The notes beneath the pieces are model-generated. The model had not been told where the DNA came from, searched no databases, and was given only the letters and a program-made list of their open reading frames with translations. The position numbers and the translations under genes are program-made. Of a stretch of 35,948 bases of DNA, positions 26,900-35,948 are shown one piece after another. The first letter of the stretch is position 1. Every line of letters begins with the position of its first letter. Source of the stretch: Candidatus Omnitrophota bacterium (lineage in GTDB: Bacteria; Omnitrophota; Gorgyraeia; 1-14-0-20-64-10); NCBI GenBank assembly GCA_016177405.1, contig JACOVG010000010.1, positions 1 to 35,948 of the forward strand, in the 5' to 3' direction.

Positions 26900-29215
26900 G
26901 TGACTGTTCATGAGAACGCGCGCCGCGTCTCGGCGAGATACGGCAAAGAGGAATTGATTCTAGAGACAGGCCGAATGGCCAAGCAGGCCGATGGGGCGTG
27001 TCTGGTGCAGTACGGCGGGACGATGGTGCTCGTCTCCGTGGTGATCGCCAAGGAGCCCAAGCCGAGCGTCAACTTTCTGCCGCTCACCGTCGAGTATCAA
27101 GAGAAGACCTATGCCGCCGGCAAAATCCCGGGCGGCTTTTTTAAACGGGAGGGGCGCCCCTCGGAGAAGGAGATCCTGACCGCCCGCCTGATTGACCGGC
27201 CGATCCGCTCCCTGTTTCCGAACGGTTTCCGAAACGAGGTGCAGGTGATCGCCCTGGTTCTTTCCCACGACGGGGCCAACGACCCCGATGTCCTGGCCAT
27301 CCTGGGGGCCTCCGCGGCCCTGGGGCTGGCCGGCGCGCCGGTGGATCAGCGCCTGGGGGTGGCCCGGGTGGGAAGGGTCAACGGCCAGTTCGTGCTGAAT
27401 CCCACCTACGCCGAAGAGGAGCAGGGGGATCTGGATCTGGTCGTGGTTTCGCACCGCGACGGCATCGTGATGCTGGAGGCCGGGGCCAAGGAGATTCCGG
27501 AAGAGGTGATCGTTGAGGCGATCCGCTTCGGGCAAACCGAGGGCCAAGCCGCCATCCGCCTTCAGGAAGAGCTTTTGGCGCAAGTTTCCGTCCCAAAGCG
27601 GGAGTTCCCGCTGGGCCGGCTGAATCCCCAATTGCTTGCGAAGGCGCGGTCTTTGGCCGAAGAAAGAATCAAGGAGCTGATGCGCGCCCAAGTGGAAAAG
27701 GAGCAGGCGAGCGAAGGGATGAAGGCCCTCTCGCAGGAGGTCTTCGAGAAGCTCTCGCCGCCGGCCCAGGCCCCCGCCAAGGCCGAAGAGATCGTGACCT
27801 TGGCCCAGGTGCAGGAAGCCCTGGAAGAGATCGAGAAGGGGCTCATGCGCGGGATGATCCTGGAAGAGAAGAGGCGCCTGGACGGCAGGGATTTCACCAC
27901 CGTTCGGCCCATCACCTGCGAGGTCGGGGTTCTCCCCCGGGCCCACGGTTCGGGTCTTTTCACCCGCGGCCAAACGCAGAGCCTGGCCGCCGCGACGCTG
28001 GGCACCTCCCGCGACGAACAGATGATCGACGCGCTCGAAGGCAAAACATACAAATCGTTCATGCTCCACTACAGCTTCCCGCCCTTTTCGGTCGGTGAGA
28101 TTCGGCCGATGCGGGGGCCGGGCCGGCGCGAGATCGGACACGGGGCCCTGGCCGAGCGGGCCTTGAAGGCGGTGATGCCCGCCAAGGAGGCCTTTCCCTA
28201 CACCGTCCGGGTGGTTTCAGAGATCCTGGAGTCGAACGGCTCCTCCTCCATGGCCACGGTCTGCGGTTCGACCTTGGCCCTGATGGATGCCGGCGTTCCG
28301 ATCAAGGCGCCCGTCTCCGGCATGGCGATGGGCCTGGTGAAGGAGGGGCCGCGCCACGCGATCCTGACCGACATCATCGGGATGGAGGACCACTTCGGCG
28401 ACATGGATTTCAAGATCACGGGAACCTCGCAGGGGGTCACCGCGCTTCAGCTTGACCTGAAGCTTGCCGGGGTGGACCTGGCCATCTTGAGCGAGGCGAT
28501 TGAGCAGTCCAGGCCGGCGCGCAAGCTGGTCCTGGAGAAGATCCAGGCCACCCTGACGACCCCGCGGAGCGATCTCTCGCCCTATGCCCCCAGGATCACG
28601 GTCTTGAAGATCGATCCCGAGAAGATCGGCGAGGTGATCGGGCCGGGCGGCAAGATGATCCGGAAGATCACCAAGGAGTCCGGGGCGACCGTGGAGATCG
28701 AGGACGACGGGACCGTGCTGGTGGCCAGCGCCGACCAGCAGGCCTCGGAGAAGGCCCTGGCGATGATCAAGGGGATCACCCAGGAGGCCGAGGTGGGGAA
28801 GGTCTACCAGGGGGTCGTCAAGCGGATCATGAATTTTGGCGCGTTCCTTGAGATCGCGCCGGGCAAGGAAGGGCTTTGCCATGTTTCCGAGATCTCCGAG
28901 CAGTTTGTCCCCAAGGTGGAGGATGTCGTGAAGCTGGGCGACACCCTGGCCGTCAAGGTGGTGGAGGTTGATTCTCAAGGCAGAATCAACCTAAGCCACA
29001 AGCAGGCCCTGCTGCCTCCCGGGACGCCCCCGGTGGCTCCCCGCAGAGGGCCGGAACGCCCCCGGGGAGGCGATGACCGCCCCCGGCGCCATTCCGGCGG
29101 AGAGCCCCGCCGGGAAGGGAATTGGTCGCGGGAAAGGGGGGGCCCGCCGCGCCGATCGCCGTCGCCCAGCGGCCCCAGCGGAAATCGGGAGCGGCCCTGG
29201 GAGCGCCCCGCTTAG
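26900..29215 (+). CDS. pnp: Polyribonucleotide nucleotidyltransferase
   Basis: FFKREGRPSEKEILTARLIDRPIRSLFPNGF, GPGRREIGHGALAERAL, KH and S1 domains; SD GAAGGAGG upstream of GTG start. Confidence 0.98.
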   Translation: MTVHENARRVSARYGKEELILETGRMAKQADGACLVQYGGTMVLVSVVIAKEPKPSVNFLPLTVEYQEKTYAAGKIPGGFFKREGRPSEKEILTARLIDRPIRSLFPNGFRNEVQVIALVLSHDGANDPDVLAILGASAALGLAGAPVDQRLGVARVGRVNGQFVLNPTYAEEEQGDLDLVVVSHRDGIVMLEAGAKEIPEEVIVEAIRFGQTEGQAAIRLQEELLAQVSVPKREFPLGRLNPQLLAKARSLAEERIKELMRAQVEKEQASEGMKALSQEVFEKLSPPAQAPAKAEEIVTLAQVQEALEEIEKGLMRGMILEEKRRLDGRDFTTVRPITCEVGVLPRAHGSGLFTRGQTQSLAAATLGTSRDEQMIDALEGKTYKSFMLHYSFPPFSVGEIRPMRGPGRREIGHGALAERALKAVMPAKEAFPYTVRVVSEILESNGSSSMATVCGSTLALMDAGVPIKAPVSGMAMGLVKEGPRHAILTDIIGMEDHFGDMDFKITGTSQGVTALQLDLKLAGVDLAILSEAIEQSRPARKLVLEKIQATLTTPRSDLSPYAPRITVLKIDPEKIGEVIGPGGKMIRKITKESGATVEIEDDGTVLVASADQQASEKALAMIKGITQEAEVGKVYQGVVKRIMNFGAFLEIAPGKEGLCHVSEISEQFVPKVEDVVKLGDTLAVKVVEVDSQGRINLSHKQALLPPGTPPVAPRRGPERPRGGDDRPRRHSGGEPRREGNWSRERGGPPRRSPSPSGPSGNRERPWERPA

Positions 29216-29230
29216 GGGGTTCTTAAGCCG

Positions 29231-31534
29231 ATGGCGCGGGCTTCCAAACGCCCCTTCTTCACCCTAAGCCCCGAGCGCCGCAACGAGCTTTGGGGCATCG
29301 GGTTCACCGCGATGAGCCTGCTTTTGTTCATGAGCCTCATCTCTTACGACCCCTCCGATCTGTCCTTCTTCACCTCCCATCCCAGGGTGCCGGTCCGGAA
29401 CCTCTGCGGCGTGGCCGGCGCCGTGGCGGCGGGCCTGTTCCGTTCGACGATCGGGCTCACGAGCTACCTGGTGGCGATCTTGGGAATCCTCTGGTCGCTG
29501 GCCCGCTTTTCCGGAAAGAGCAATCCCAGGCCCCTGTTGAAGTGGGTGAGCTTGGTTATCTTTTGCCTGGGGGTGAGCGGCCTGCTTTCCCTGGTCCTCT
29601 CGCCCTCGCCGGAGGCGCGCGTCTGGCGGGGAGGAACCCTGGGCCTTCTGGCGGGGAACTTCACGGTCCATTACTTCGGCCGCTGGGGGGCCTACGTGGT
29701 GCTTCTGACGTTAAGCCTCCTTTCCTTCTTGATGGTCACCGAGATGGCGGCCTTGCCCCTCTTCACCCGGACCGGGAGCTGGATGTGGGCGGGGCTGGCC
29801 TTGGGCGGCCGGAAGGCTTCCGAGGCGGTCTCCCGGCTCAAGGAGCTTCCCAAATCGGCGGTGCTCAAGCCGCCGGTTCTGCACCGGACCCGGCCGGTCA
29901 TCCGGATGCCCAAGGCTTCCCCCCCTCCTCCGGCGCCGCCCTCCCTGAAGGCCGAGCCACAGCCGGCCGTTGAAGTCTCCGCGGCATCTCCCGCGCCCCA
30001 GCCGAAGCCCGCTCCGCGCCGGAGCGCGCCCCATCGGGAAGAAGCCGCCCCGGCCGTCCGGACCGACTTCAAGCTTCCGGGCCTGGATCTCCTCAACGTC
30101 GCCTCCGCCGACGGAGCGAAGATGGAGCCGAAGGCGTTCTTCGAGGCCAACGCCAAGATTCTGGAGGAGTCCCTCCGGGATTTCGGGATCGAGGTGAAGG
30201 TGGCGGAGGTGGAGACCGGCCCGGTCATCACCCGATACGAGCTGGAGCCGGCGCCCGGCGTCAAGATCCAGAAGATCGCCACCCTAAGCGACGACCTGGC
30301 CCTGGTGCTGAAGGCCCCCTCGGTTCGAATCATCGCGCCGATCCCGGGCAAGGCGCGCGTCGGTATTGAGGTGCCCAATCCCTCCACCGCCAACGTGATA
30401 CTTCGCGAGGTCTTGGAATCGGAGGAATTCCGTCAGACCGATTCCAGGATCAGGATCGCCATCGGCAAGGACACGGCGGGCCACCCCCTGGTGGCCGATC
30501 TGGCCGACATGCCGCACCTCCTGATCGCCGGCACCACCGGCTCCGGCAAGACGGTCTGCATGAACGCCCTCATCACCTCCATCCTCTTCACCTCCACGCC
30601 CCAGGAGGTGCGCTTCCTGATGGTGGACCCCAAGATGGTGGAGCTGGCCGTCTTTAACGGGCTGCCCCATTTGCTGATGCCGGTGGTGACCCACGCCAAG
30701 AGGGTTCCGGCCGCCCTTCAATGGGTCGTCCAGGAGATGGAGGCCCGCTACCGCCTCTTCGCCAAGCTGGGCCTTCGGAACATTCAGGCCTACCACGCCA
30801 AGCTGGCGGCGGGGGAGCTGCCGGCGGAGGAGATTCCGGAGAGCCTGCCGTACCTGGTGGTGATCATCGATGAGCTGGCGGATCTGATGCTCGTGGTGCA
30901 GTCCGAGGTGGAGAACGCCATCGCCCGGCTGGCCCATCTTTCCAGGGCGGTGGGGATCCACATGATCCTCGCCACCCAGCGGCCTTCGGTGGACGTCCTG
31001 ACCGGCGTGGTCAAGGCGAACTTCCCGGCCAGGATCTCTTTCCAGGTCGCCTCCAAGGTGGACTCCAGAACCGTTTTGGACGCCGGCGGCGCGGACAAGC
31101 TCCTGGGCAAGGGAGACCTCCTCTTTATGCAGCCGGGCAGCTCCCGGCTGGTCCGCGCCCAAGGGACCCTGGTCACCGACGAGGAGATCGGACGAGTCAG
31201 CGCTTTCTGGAAGGAGCAGCAGGGCCCGTCCTACGAGGCCTCTCTCATGGAGGAGGTCCCGGAGGGCACCCGGGGGAGCCAGGCCCAGGAACAGGTTCAG
31301 GATTCGCTCTACCCGGAGGCGGTTCGGGTGATCGTGGAGACGGGCCAGGCCTCGGTTTCGCTCCTTCAGCGCCGGATGCGGCTGGGTTATGGCCGGGCGG
31401 CCAGGATCTTGGACCGGATGGAGGAAGAGGGGATTGTGGGGCCCATCCGCGGGGCCAAGCCGCGGGAGGTCTTTTGGAAGGAGATTCCGGAGGAGTACCA
31501 TGTCGATCGGGGAACGTCTCAAGTCCGCGCGTGA
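29231..31534 (+). CDS. ftsK: DNA translocase FtsK/SpoIIIE
   Basis: N-terminal TM helices, HLLIAGTTGSGKTVCMNALITSIL, MVDPKMVELAVFNGLPHLL, C-terminal gamma-like winged helix ASVSLLQRRMRLGYGRAARILDRMEEEGIVGP. Confidence 0.97.
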   Translation: MARASKRPFFTLSPERRNELWGIGFTAMSLLLFMSLISYDPSDLSFFTSHPRVPVRNLCGVAGAVAAGLFRSTIGLTSYLVAILGILWSLARFSGKSNPRPLLKWVSLVIFCLGVSGLLSLVLSPSPEARVWRGGTLGLLAGNFTVHYFGRWGAYVVLLTLSLLSFLMVTEMAALPLFTRTGSWMWAGLALGGRKASEAVSRLKELPKSAVLKPPVLHRTRPVIRMPKASPPPPAPPSLKAEPQPAVEVSAASPAPQPKPAPRRSAPHREEAAPAVRTDFKLPGLDLLNVASADGAKMEPKAFFEANAKILEESLRDFGIEVKVAEVETGPVITRYELEPAPGVKIQKIATLSDDLALVLKAPSVRIIAPIPGKARVGIEVPNPSTANVILREVLESEEFRQTDSRIRIAIGKDTAGHPLVADLADMPHLLIAGTTGSGKTVCMNALITSILFTSTPQEVRFLMVDPKMVELAVFNGLPHLLMPVVTHAKRVPAALQWVVQEMEARYRLFAKLGLRNIQAYHAKLAAGELPAEEIPESLPYLVVIIDELADLMLVVQSEVENAIARLAHLSRAVGIHMILATQRPSVDVLTGVVKANFPARISFQVASKVDSRTVLDAGGADKLLGKGDLLFMQPGSSRLVRAQGTLVTDEEIGRVSAFWKEQQGPSYEASLMEEVPEGTRGSQAQEQVQDSLYPEAVRVIVETGQASVSLLQRRMRLGYGRAARILDRMEEEGIVGPIRGAKPREVFWKEIPEEYHVDRGTSQVRA

Positions 31535-32207
31535 AGCCAAGGGGCTCACGCTGGATCAGGCCCACAAGATCACCAAGGTTCAGACCGATCTCATCCTGGC
31601 GATCGAGGAGGACCGGCTGGAGGATTTGCCGGATCCCGCCTACGCGAAGATCTTCCTCAAGAAATACGCGAACTTTCTAGGGCTGGACGGCTCGGCCCTG
31701 GTCCAGGAATATCTGGCGCTTCATGGGCCGCTTCCGCCGCGCCCCCTCGCCCCGGTGGCGCACGATGAGCCCAAGGAGGTCGTTCTTCCCCGTTACCTGG
31801 GTCCGGCGGCCGCTTTGGCGGCGGCCGTTATCGGCATCGCCTTCCTGGCCTACCTGGCCTTCGATCTTCTGGGGAACCCCAAATCGCCGCGGGCCCCGGA
31901 GCGGCCAAAGGCCCGGGTCGTGGAGCCCGCGGCCCCCGCCAAACTGCTGGTCCCCCGAGGCCAGCCCTTGAAGCTCACCATCGTCTCCAAGGCCGACGTC
32001 TGGATGCAGGTCAAGTCCGACGGCGCCGTGATCTTTCAAAACGTGCTGGCCAAAGGGGCCAGGGAGAGCTGGACCGCCAAGGAGGAGCTGGAGCTGTGGA
32101 CCGGAAACGCCGGCGCGATGGAGCTGGTCTTGAACGGGAAATCACTGGGTTCCCCCGGCACCGGGGTCAAGAAGGGAATCAAGGTGACCCACGAAGGGGT
32201 GAAGTGA
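31500..32207 (+). CDS. RodZ-like HTH membrane protein
   Basis: MSIGERLKSAREAKGLTLDQAHKITKVQTDLILAIEEDRLEDLPDPAYAKIFLKKYANFLGLD; single TM; C-terminal DVWMQVKSDGAVIFQNVLAKGARESW (DUF4115-like). Confidence 0.88.
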   Translation: MSIGERLKSAREAKGLTLDQAHKITKVQTDLILAIEEDRLEDLPDPAYAKIFLKKYANFLGLDGSALVQEYLALHGPLPPRPLAPVAHDEPKEVVLPRYLGPAAALAAAVIGIAFLAYLAFDLLGNPKSPRAPERPKARVVEPAAPAKLLVPRGQPLKLTIVSKADVWMQVKSDGAVIFQNVLAKGARESWTAKEELELWTGNAGAMELVLNGKSLGSPGTGVKKGIKVTHEGVK

Positions 32208-33529
32208 AGGTCTACGTCTTAAGCCTGGGATGCGCCAGGACCCTGGTGGATTCGGAGCATGTCAGCGGCCTGCTGGCCGCCTCGGGGCACACCCTCACCG
32301 ACTCCGCCTCCGCCGCCGACTGTGTTGTGGTGAACACCTGCGCTTTCATCCGGGAGGCGGAAGAGGAATCGATCGCCGCCGTCCTGGAGCTGGCGGATCT
32401 GAAACGCTCCGGTAAGGTCAAGAAGCTTTACGTGGCCGGCTGCCTCCCCCAGAAGAGGCGCGGCGAAAAGGAGGACCTTCTCGCCCTTCTGCCGGAGGTG
32501 GACGGCTTCTTGGGGCCCGGCGATCTTCGCAAGCTCCCGGCGCTGATGGAAGAAACCGCCGAGCGCTTCTTCGTGACCTCGCCGGTCCCCACCCTGCTCT
32601 TTGAGTCCAAGTCGCCCCGCCTGCGGATGACCCCCAGCCACTTCGCGTATCTGAAGGTTTCCGAGGGGTGCGATCATGCTTGCACCTTCTGCTCGATCCC
32701 CCAGTTCCGCGGGGCCCACCGTTCCAGGCCGATCGAGGATCTGGTGGAAGAGGCGAAGTCCCTGGCCGGTGAGGGGGTGGTGGAGCTGAATCTGATCGGG
32801 CAGGACACCTCTTACTACGGGGCCGACCTGTACGGAAGCCCCAAGCTGACCGAGCTCTTGACGGCCTTAAACGGCGTCCAAGGGATTCACTGGATCCGTC
32901 TCCTCTACGCCCATCCGGCCCACGTGACCGACCGGCTCATCGAGGCCCTTCGGGACTTGCCGCGCGTGGTTCCGTATCTGGACATCCCGATTCAGCACAT
33001 CGCCGACGATCTTTTGAAGGCCATGCGGCGCGAAACGGACGGCCGCCGCGTCCGCGCCCTGATCGAGAGATTGAGGGCCCGGGTCCCCGGGATCGCGATC
33101 CGGACCACCTTGATCGTGGGTTTTCCGGGAGAGACCGAGGCGCACGTGGAGGAGTTGGCTCAATTCATGGAAGAGACCCGGTTTGAACGCTTAGGTATCT
33201 TCCCCTATTCGCCGGAACCCAAGACCCCGGCCGAAAGATTGCCCCACCCGGTCCACGAAAAGGTCAGAGAGGAGCGGTTTCACCGCCTCATGTCGCTTCA
33301 GCAGAGGATCTCCGAGACGGTCAACCGGACATGGCTGGGCCGGGAGGTGGAGGTGCTGATCGATGAGCCCGGCGAAGGCCGAACCTACGCCGACGCGCCC
33401 GAGGTGGATGGGCTCGTCCACGTGAAGGCCTCCCAAGTTTTGAGGCCCGGCCAGTTTGTCCAGGCGCGCGTCACCGACACCACCGAATACGACCTGGTGG
33501 CGGAAACCGCCGCCTCGGTGGCGGCTTGA
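32204..33529 (+). CDS. rimO: Ribosomal protein S12 methylthiotransferase
   Basis: VYVLSLGCARTLVDSEHVSG, radical-SAM KVSEGCDHACTFCSIPQFRGAHRSRPIEDLVEEAKSLAGEGVVELNLIGQDTSYYG, TRAM-like tail; GTG start. Confidence 0.94.
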   Translation: MKVYVLSLGCARTLVDSEHVSGLLAASGHTLTDSASAADCVVVNTCAFIREAEEESIAAVLELADLKRSGKVKKLYVAGCLPQKRRGEKEDLLALLPEVDGFLGPGDLRKLPALMEETAERFFVTSPVPTLLFESKSPRLRMTPSHFAYLKVSEGCDHACTFCSIPQFRGAHRSRPIEDLVEEAKSLAGEGVVELNLIGQDTSYYGADLYGSPKLTELLTALNGVQGIHWIRLLYAHPAHVTDRLIEALRDLPRVVPYLDIPIQHIADDLLKAMRRETDGRRVRALIERLRARVPGIAIRTTLIVGFPGETEAHVEELAQFMEETRFERLGIFPYSPEPKTPAERLPHPVHEKVREERFHRLMSLQQRISETVNRTWLGREVEVLIDEPGEGRTYADAPEVDGLVHVKASQVLRPGQFVQARVTDTTEYDLVAETAASVAA

Positions 33530-34089
33530 CCCTGCCCAATCGGCTCACCCTGCTTCGGATCGTCCTGTCCTTTATCCTCATTGCCCTGCTGTGGGCTCCG
33601 GGGTTGGCCGCGAAGATCGCGGCCATTTTTGTTTTCGCGGCGGCGGCCCTCACCGACCTGTGGGACGGCAGGCTCGCCCGGGCCAAGGGCCAGGTGAGCG
33701 ACTTCGGCGTCTTGATGGATCCCATCGCCGACAAGATCCTGGTCTTGTCGGCCTTTGTTTCCTTCGTGGCGCTGTCGGTGGCCCCCGCCTGGATGGTGGT
33801 CCTCATGGCGGCCCGGGAGTTCCTCGTGACGGGTTTAAGATTCTTTGCCTTGGGGAAAGGGCAGGTTCTTCCGGCCGAGGCCGCGGGCAAGCACAAGACT
33901 GCCTCTCAGATGACGGCGATCTCCATCACCCTTCTTTACCTGGCCGCCCGCGAGGCGCTTGGCGGCGGCTCCTGGGTGAGCCGGGGCGAGGCCGCCATCT
34001 GGTGGCTCATGCTGCTGACGGTGATCCTCACCCTGACCAGCGGTGTCTCTTTCCTCTGGCGCCACCGCCGGATCATCCTGACTCTCTAG
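33526..34089 (+). CDS. pgsA: CDP-diacylglycerol-glycerol-3-phosphate 3-phosphatidyltransferase
   Basis: LPNRLTLLRIVLS; CDP-alcohol motif DLWDGRLARAKGQVSDFGVLMDPIADK. Confidence 0.95.
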   Translation: MTLPNRLTLLRIVLSFILIALLWAPGLAAKIAAIFVFAAAALTDLWDGRLARAKGQVSDFGVLMDPIADKILVLSAFVSFVALSVAPAWMVVLMAAREFLVTGLRFFALGKGQVLPAEAAGKHKTASQMTAISITLLYLAAREALGGGSWVSRGEAAIWWLMLLTVILTLTSGVSFLWRHRRIILTL

Positions 34090-34524
34090 ATGCGCCCCAT
34101 CGCCACGGTGGGAGGTCTGGGTTATCTGCCGGTTGCTCCGGGCACGGCAGGCTCCTTGGCGGGGCTGGCGGTTTCCTGGTTCTTGAGCGTGGGCCCCTGG
34201 TACCAGTTGGCCGGATGCGTCGTCGCGATCGTGCTGGCCCTCTGGTCGGCCGGCCCCACGGCAAAAGCCATGGGCCAGGCCGATCCTTCCTGTATCGTGA
34301 TTGATGAGGTTGCCGGCATGATGACGGCGGTCGCGGCCCTGCCGGCCCAATGGCCGGTTTACCTGGCCGGCTTTCTCCTTTTCCGGTTCTTCGACGTGGT
34401 CAAGCCGCTGGGCATCCGGTCGCTCCAACGCGTTCCCGGCAGCCTGGGGATCGTCCTGGACGACCTGGCCGCCGGACTCGCGGCCCAGGCCGTCATGAGA
34501 TTGGGTCTGATCTTCCTCGGATGA
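34090..34524 (+). CDS. pgpA: Phosphatidylglycerophosphatase A
   Basis: GLGYLPVAPGTAGSLAGL, DPSCIVIDEVAGMMTA, FRFFDVVKPLGIRSLQRVPGSLGIVLDDLAAG. Confidence 0.95.
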   Translation: MRPIATVGGLGYLPVAPGTAGSLAGLAVSWFLSVGPWYQLAGCVVAIVLALWSAGPTAKAMGQADPSCIVIDEVAGMMTAVAALPAQWPVYLAGFLLFRFFDVVKPLGIRSLQRVPGSLGIVLDDLAAGLAAQAVMRLGLIFLG

Positions 34525-35723
34525 AGCGCTCCGGCTGGACCGGGCTCGCGATCATCCTCCTGTTTTCCGGCGTCCTGGTCCATTCCACCTTCAGGCAGGT
34601 TCAGTACCAACCCCAGGCCGATGAGGGCCACCTGCTGGCCTATGCCAGCCGGGTGGCCCAAGGGGGCCTCCGGGTCTGGCCGGAGCTTTTCAAGGACTAT
34701 CTGGCCGGCGCCGAAACCAACCAGTATCATCCCAGCCCCACCCGCCTGACCACCATTCTCGCCCAGGCGGCGGCGGTCCGCCTGCGAGGGCCGGAGTTTC
34801 GGTCCCTCTCGGAGCTGTCGCTGGCGAGCTTCCTGGCATTCCTCGCGGTCATGTTCGCGGGTCTTTACCGGACCTTCGGAGAGAAGACGGCTCTTTGGAC
34901 AACGCTCCTTTTGGCGGTTTCCCCCCTGCACATGGGGATGGCCAGGCGCGCCCTCGGCGATTCGTTGACGGCCCTCCTGTTCACCGCCTCCTTTTGGCTT
35001 CTGCTGGCGAATTTGGCCAAGGCCCCCGCGAAGCGCTGGTGGCTGTTGTCCGCCCTTTACACTGCCGCCTTTCTTTCAAAGGAATCGACCCTCCTCCTCA
35101 CGCCGGTGTCGCTTGTCTTTCTCTTCTGGAAGGCGCGGCGGGGCAGGGCGCCGACTCTTCTTTCGGTCTGCGCGGTCTCTGTCATTCCGGCTGCCGCCGC
35201 CTTCCTTTTAACAGGTTTAGCCGCCGGCAGCTTTTCGATCGCCTGGCAGACCGAATGGGCCTTCACCCACTCCGCCAAACTAAGCCGCTACGCCATGCTC
35301 TACGACCAGGGGCCCTGGTTTCTGTACCTGGCCGACCTCATCCTTCTTTCTCCGTGGGTTGCCTTCCTTTATGCGGGGTGGCTGGGGCACCTGACGGCGA
35401 GCCGGGAAAAAGAGGAATTTCTCTGGAGGTGGGCCCTGCTGCCGGTTTTCTTCGTCGCCTTCACCTGCTTGCTCCCGGCCAGAAACATCCGCCACCTCTT
35501 GTTGATCGAGGCGCCGGTTCGGCTGGGGGCGGTCCTTTTTCTACAGGGGCTTTTTGGCGGCTGGGCCGGGCGGGGCAGGCGGCAGGAGCTTGTGATGGGA
35601 GCGGTTGTCCTGATGCTGGCCTCCCTGGATCTGAAGGCCTTCCACGATCTCTTCCTGGTCCACCGTTTCTACGATCCGGTCAGTTTCTGGCTTCTCTACT
35701 GGCGGGGTTTCCTGCCCCAATGA
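34521..35723 (+). CDS. Glycosyltransferase-like (GT39/PMT-type) multi-pass membrane protein
   Basis: ADEGHLLAYASRVAQGG near the first TM segment, multiple hydrophobic segments, MGMARRALGDSLTALLFTASFWLLLAN. Confidence 0.75.
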   Translation: MKRSGWTGLAIILLFSGVLVHSTFRQVQYQPQADEGHLLAYASRVAQGGLRVWPELFKDYLAGAETNQYHPSPTRLTTILAQAAAVRLRGPEFRSLSELSLASFLAFLAVMFAGLYRTFGEKTALWTTLLLAVSPLHMGMARRALGDSLTALLFTASFWLLLANLAKAPAKRWWLLSALYTAAFLSKESTLLLTPVSLVFLFWKARRGRAPTLLSVCAVSVIPAAAAFLLTGLAAGSFSIAWQTEWAFTHSAKLSRYAMLYDQGPWFLYLADLILLSPWVAFLYAGWLGHLTASREKEEFLWRWALLPVFFVAFTCLLPARNIRHLLLIEAPVRLGAVLFLQGLFGGWAGRGRRQELVMGAVVLMLASLDLKAFHDLFLVHRFYDPVSFWLLYWRGFLPQ

Positions 35724-35946
35724 TGCGCCCGGCCAAGACCACGATTCCCGCCACCCAAATCAAGGCGTTTATCCCGAAGAAGCGGTAAGCCCAAACAAGC
35801 GCCTTCGACTCGAAAAAGAAATGAACCCGGTTCTCCCCGGGCAAGATCGGCACGGCCTTGTAAGCGAGATTCGCCCTCGCGACCGGAACCGGCCTGCCGT
35901 TGACCTTGGCCTTCCAGAAGGGATGCCAGACATCGGAGTAAAAGGC
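35680..35946 (-). CDS. C-terminal fragment of a YfhO-like membrane protein, running off the window
   Basis: Reverse-strand frame reads AFYSDVWHPFWKAKVNGRPVPVARANLAYKAVPILPGENRVHFFFESKALVWAYRFFGINALIWVAGIVVLAG..., stop at 35680-35682; absent from the supplied ORF track because its start lies beyond the window. Confidence 0.75.
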   Translation of the reverse strand, partial: AFYSDVWHPFWKAKVNGRPVPVARANLAYKAVPILPGENRVHFFFESKALVWAYRFFGINALIWVAGIVVLAGRIIGAGNPASREARN

Positions 35947-35948
35947 CC

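Noticed and set aside
33456-34304. 282-aa ORF overlapping pgsA in another frame
   Set aside because: pgsA and pgpA frames carry the CDP-alcohol and PgpA motifs; this frame has none.

Overview
Bacterial chromosomal window of about 36 kb, GC-rich by eye, dense in genes and mostly housekeeping. Lineage not assigned. Order: smc (P-loop split by a mini-intein), a membrane protein on the - strand, transaldolase, a riboflavin cluster (ribBA-ribH-nusB-PHP-ribD-ribE), a secreted nuclease, a PEGA/HEAT lipoprotein, tRNA-Pro, acylphosphatase, ligA, a small lipoprotein, xerC/D, a 1597-aa modular exported protein with an embedded PfkB-type kinase domain, tRNA-Arg, then DUF503-rbfA-nrnA-truB-ribF-rpsO-pnp-ftsK-rodZ-like-rimO-pgsA-pgpA, a membrane protein, and a truncated - strand YfhO-like C-terminus. 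The strongest unexplained signals are: (1) a 155-nt structured element that exactly fills the truB-ribF gap, with a 16/17-bp outer helix burying the ribF Shine-Dalgarno and an internal loop able to compete for the 5' arm, which looks like a switch or coupling device; (2) near-identical in-frame 36-nt DNA repeats (GPPHDRxxGLEE) at the module boundaries of the giant protein; (3) several families of short palindromic repeats that supply gene starts or in-frame codons (HEAT lipoprotein, 188-aa lipoprotein, PHP/ribD junction, inside ribF); (4) a cluster of perfect hairpins directly abutting tRNA-Pro; (5) a 16-bp copy of the tRNA-Pro 3' end 126 bp downstream. All calls come from reading sequence and motifs; no database search or folding was run.
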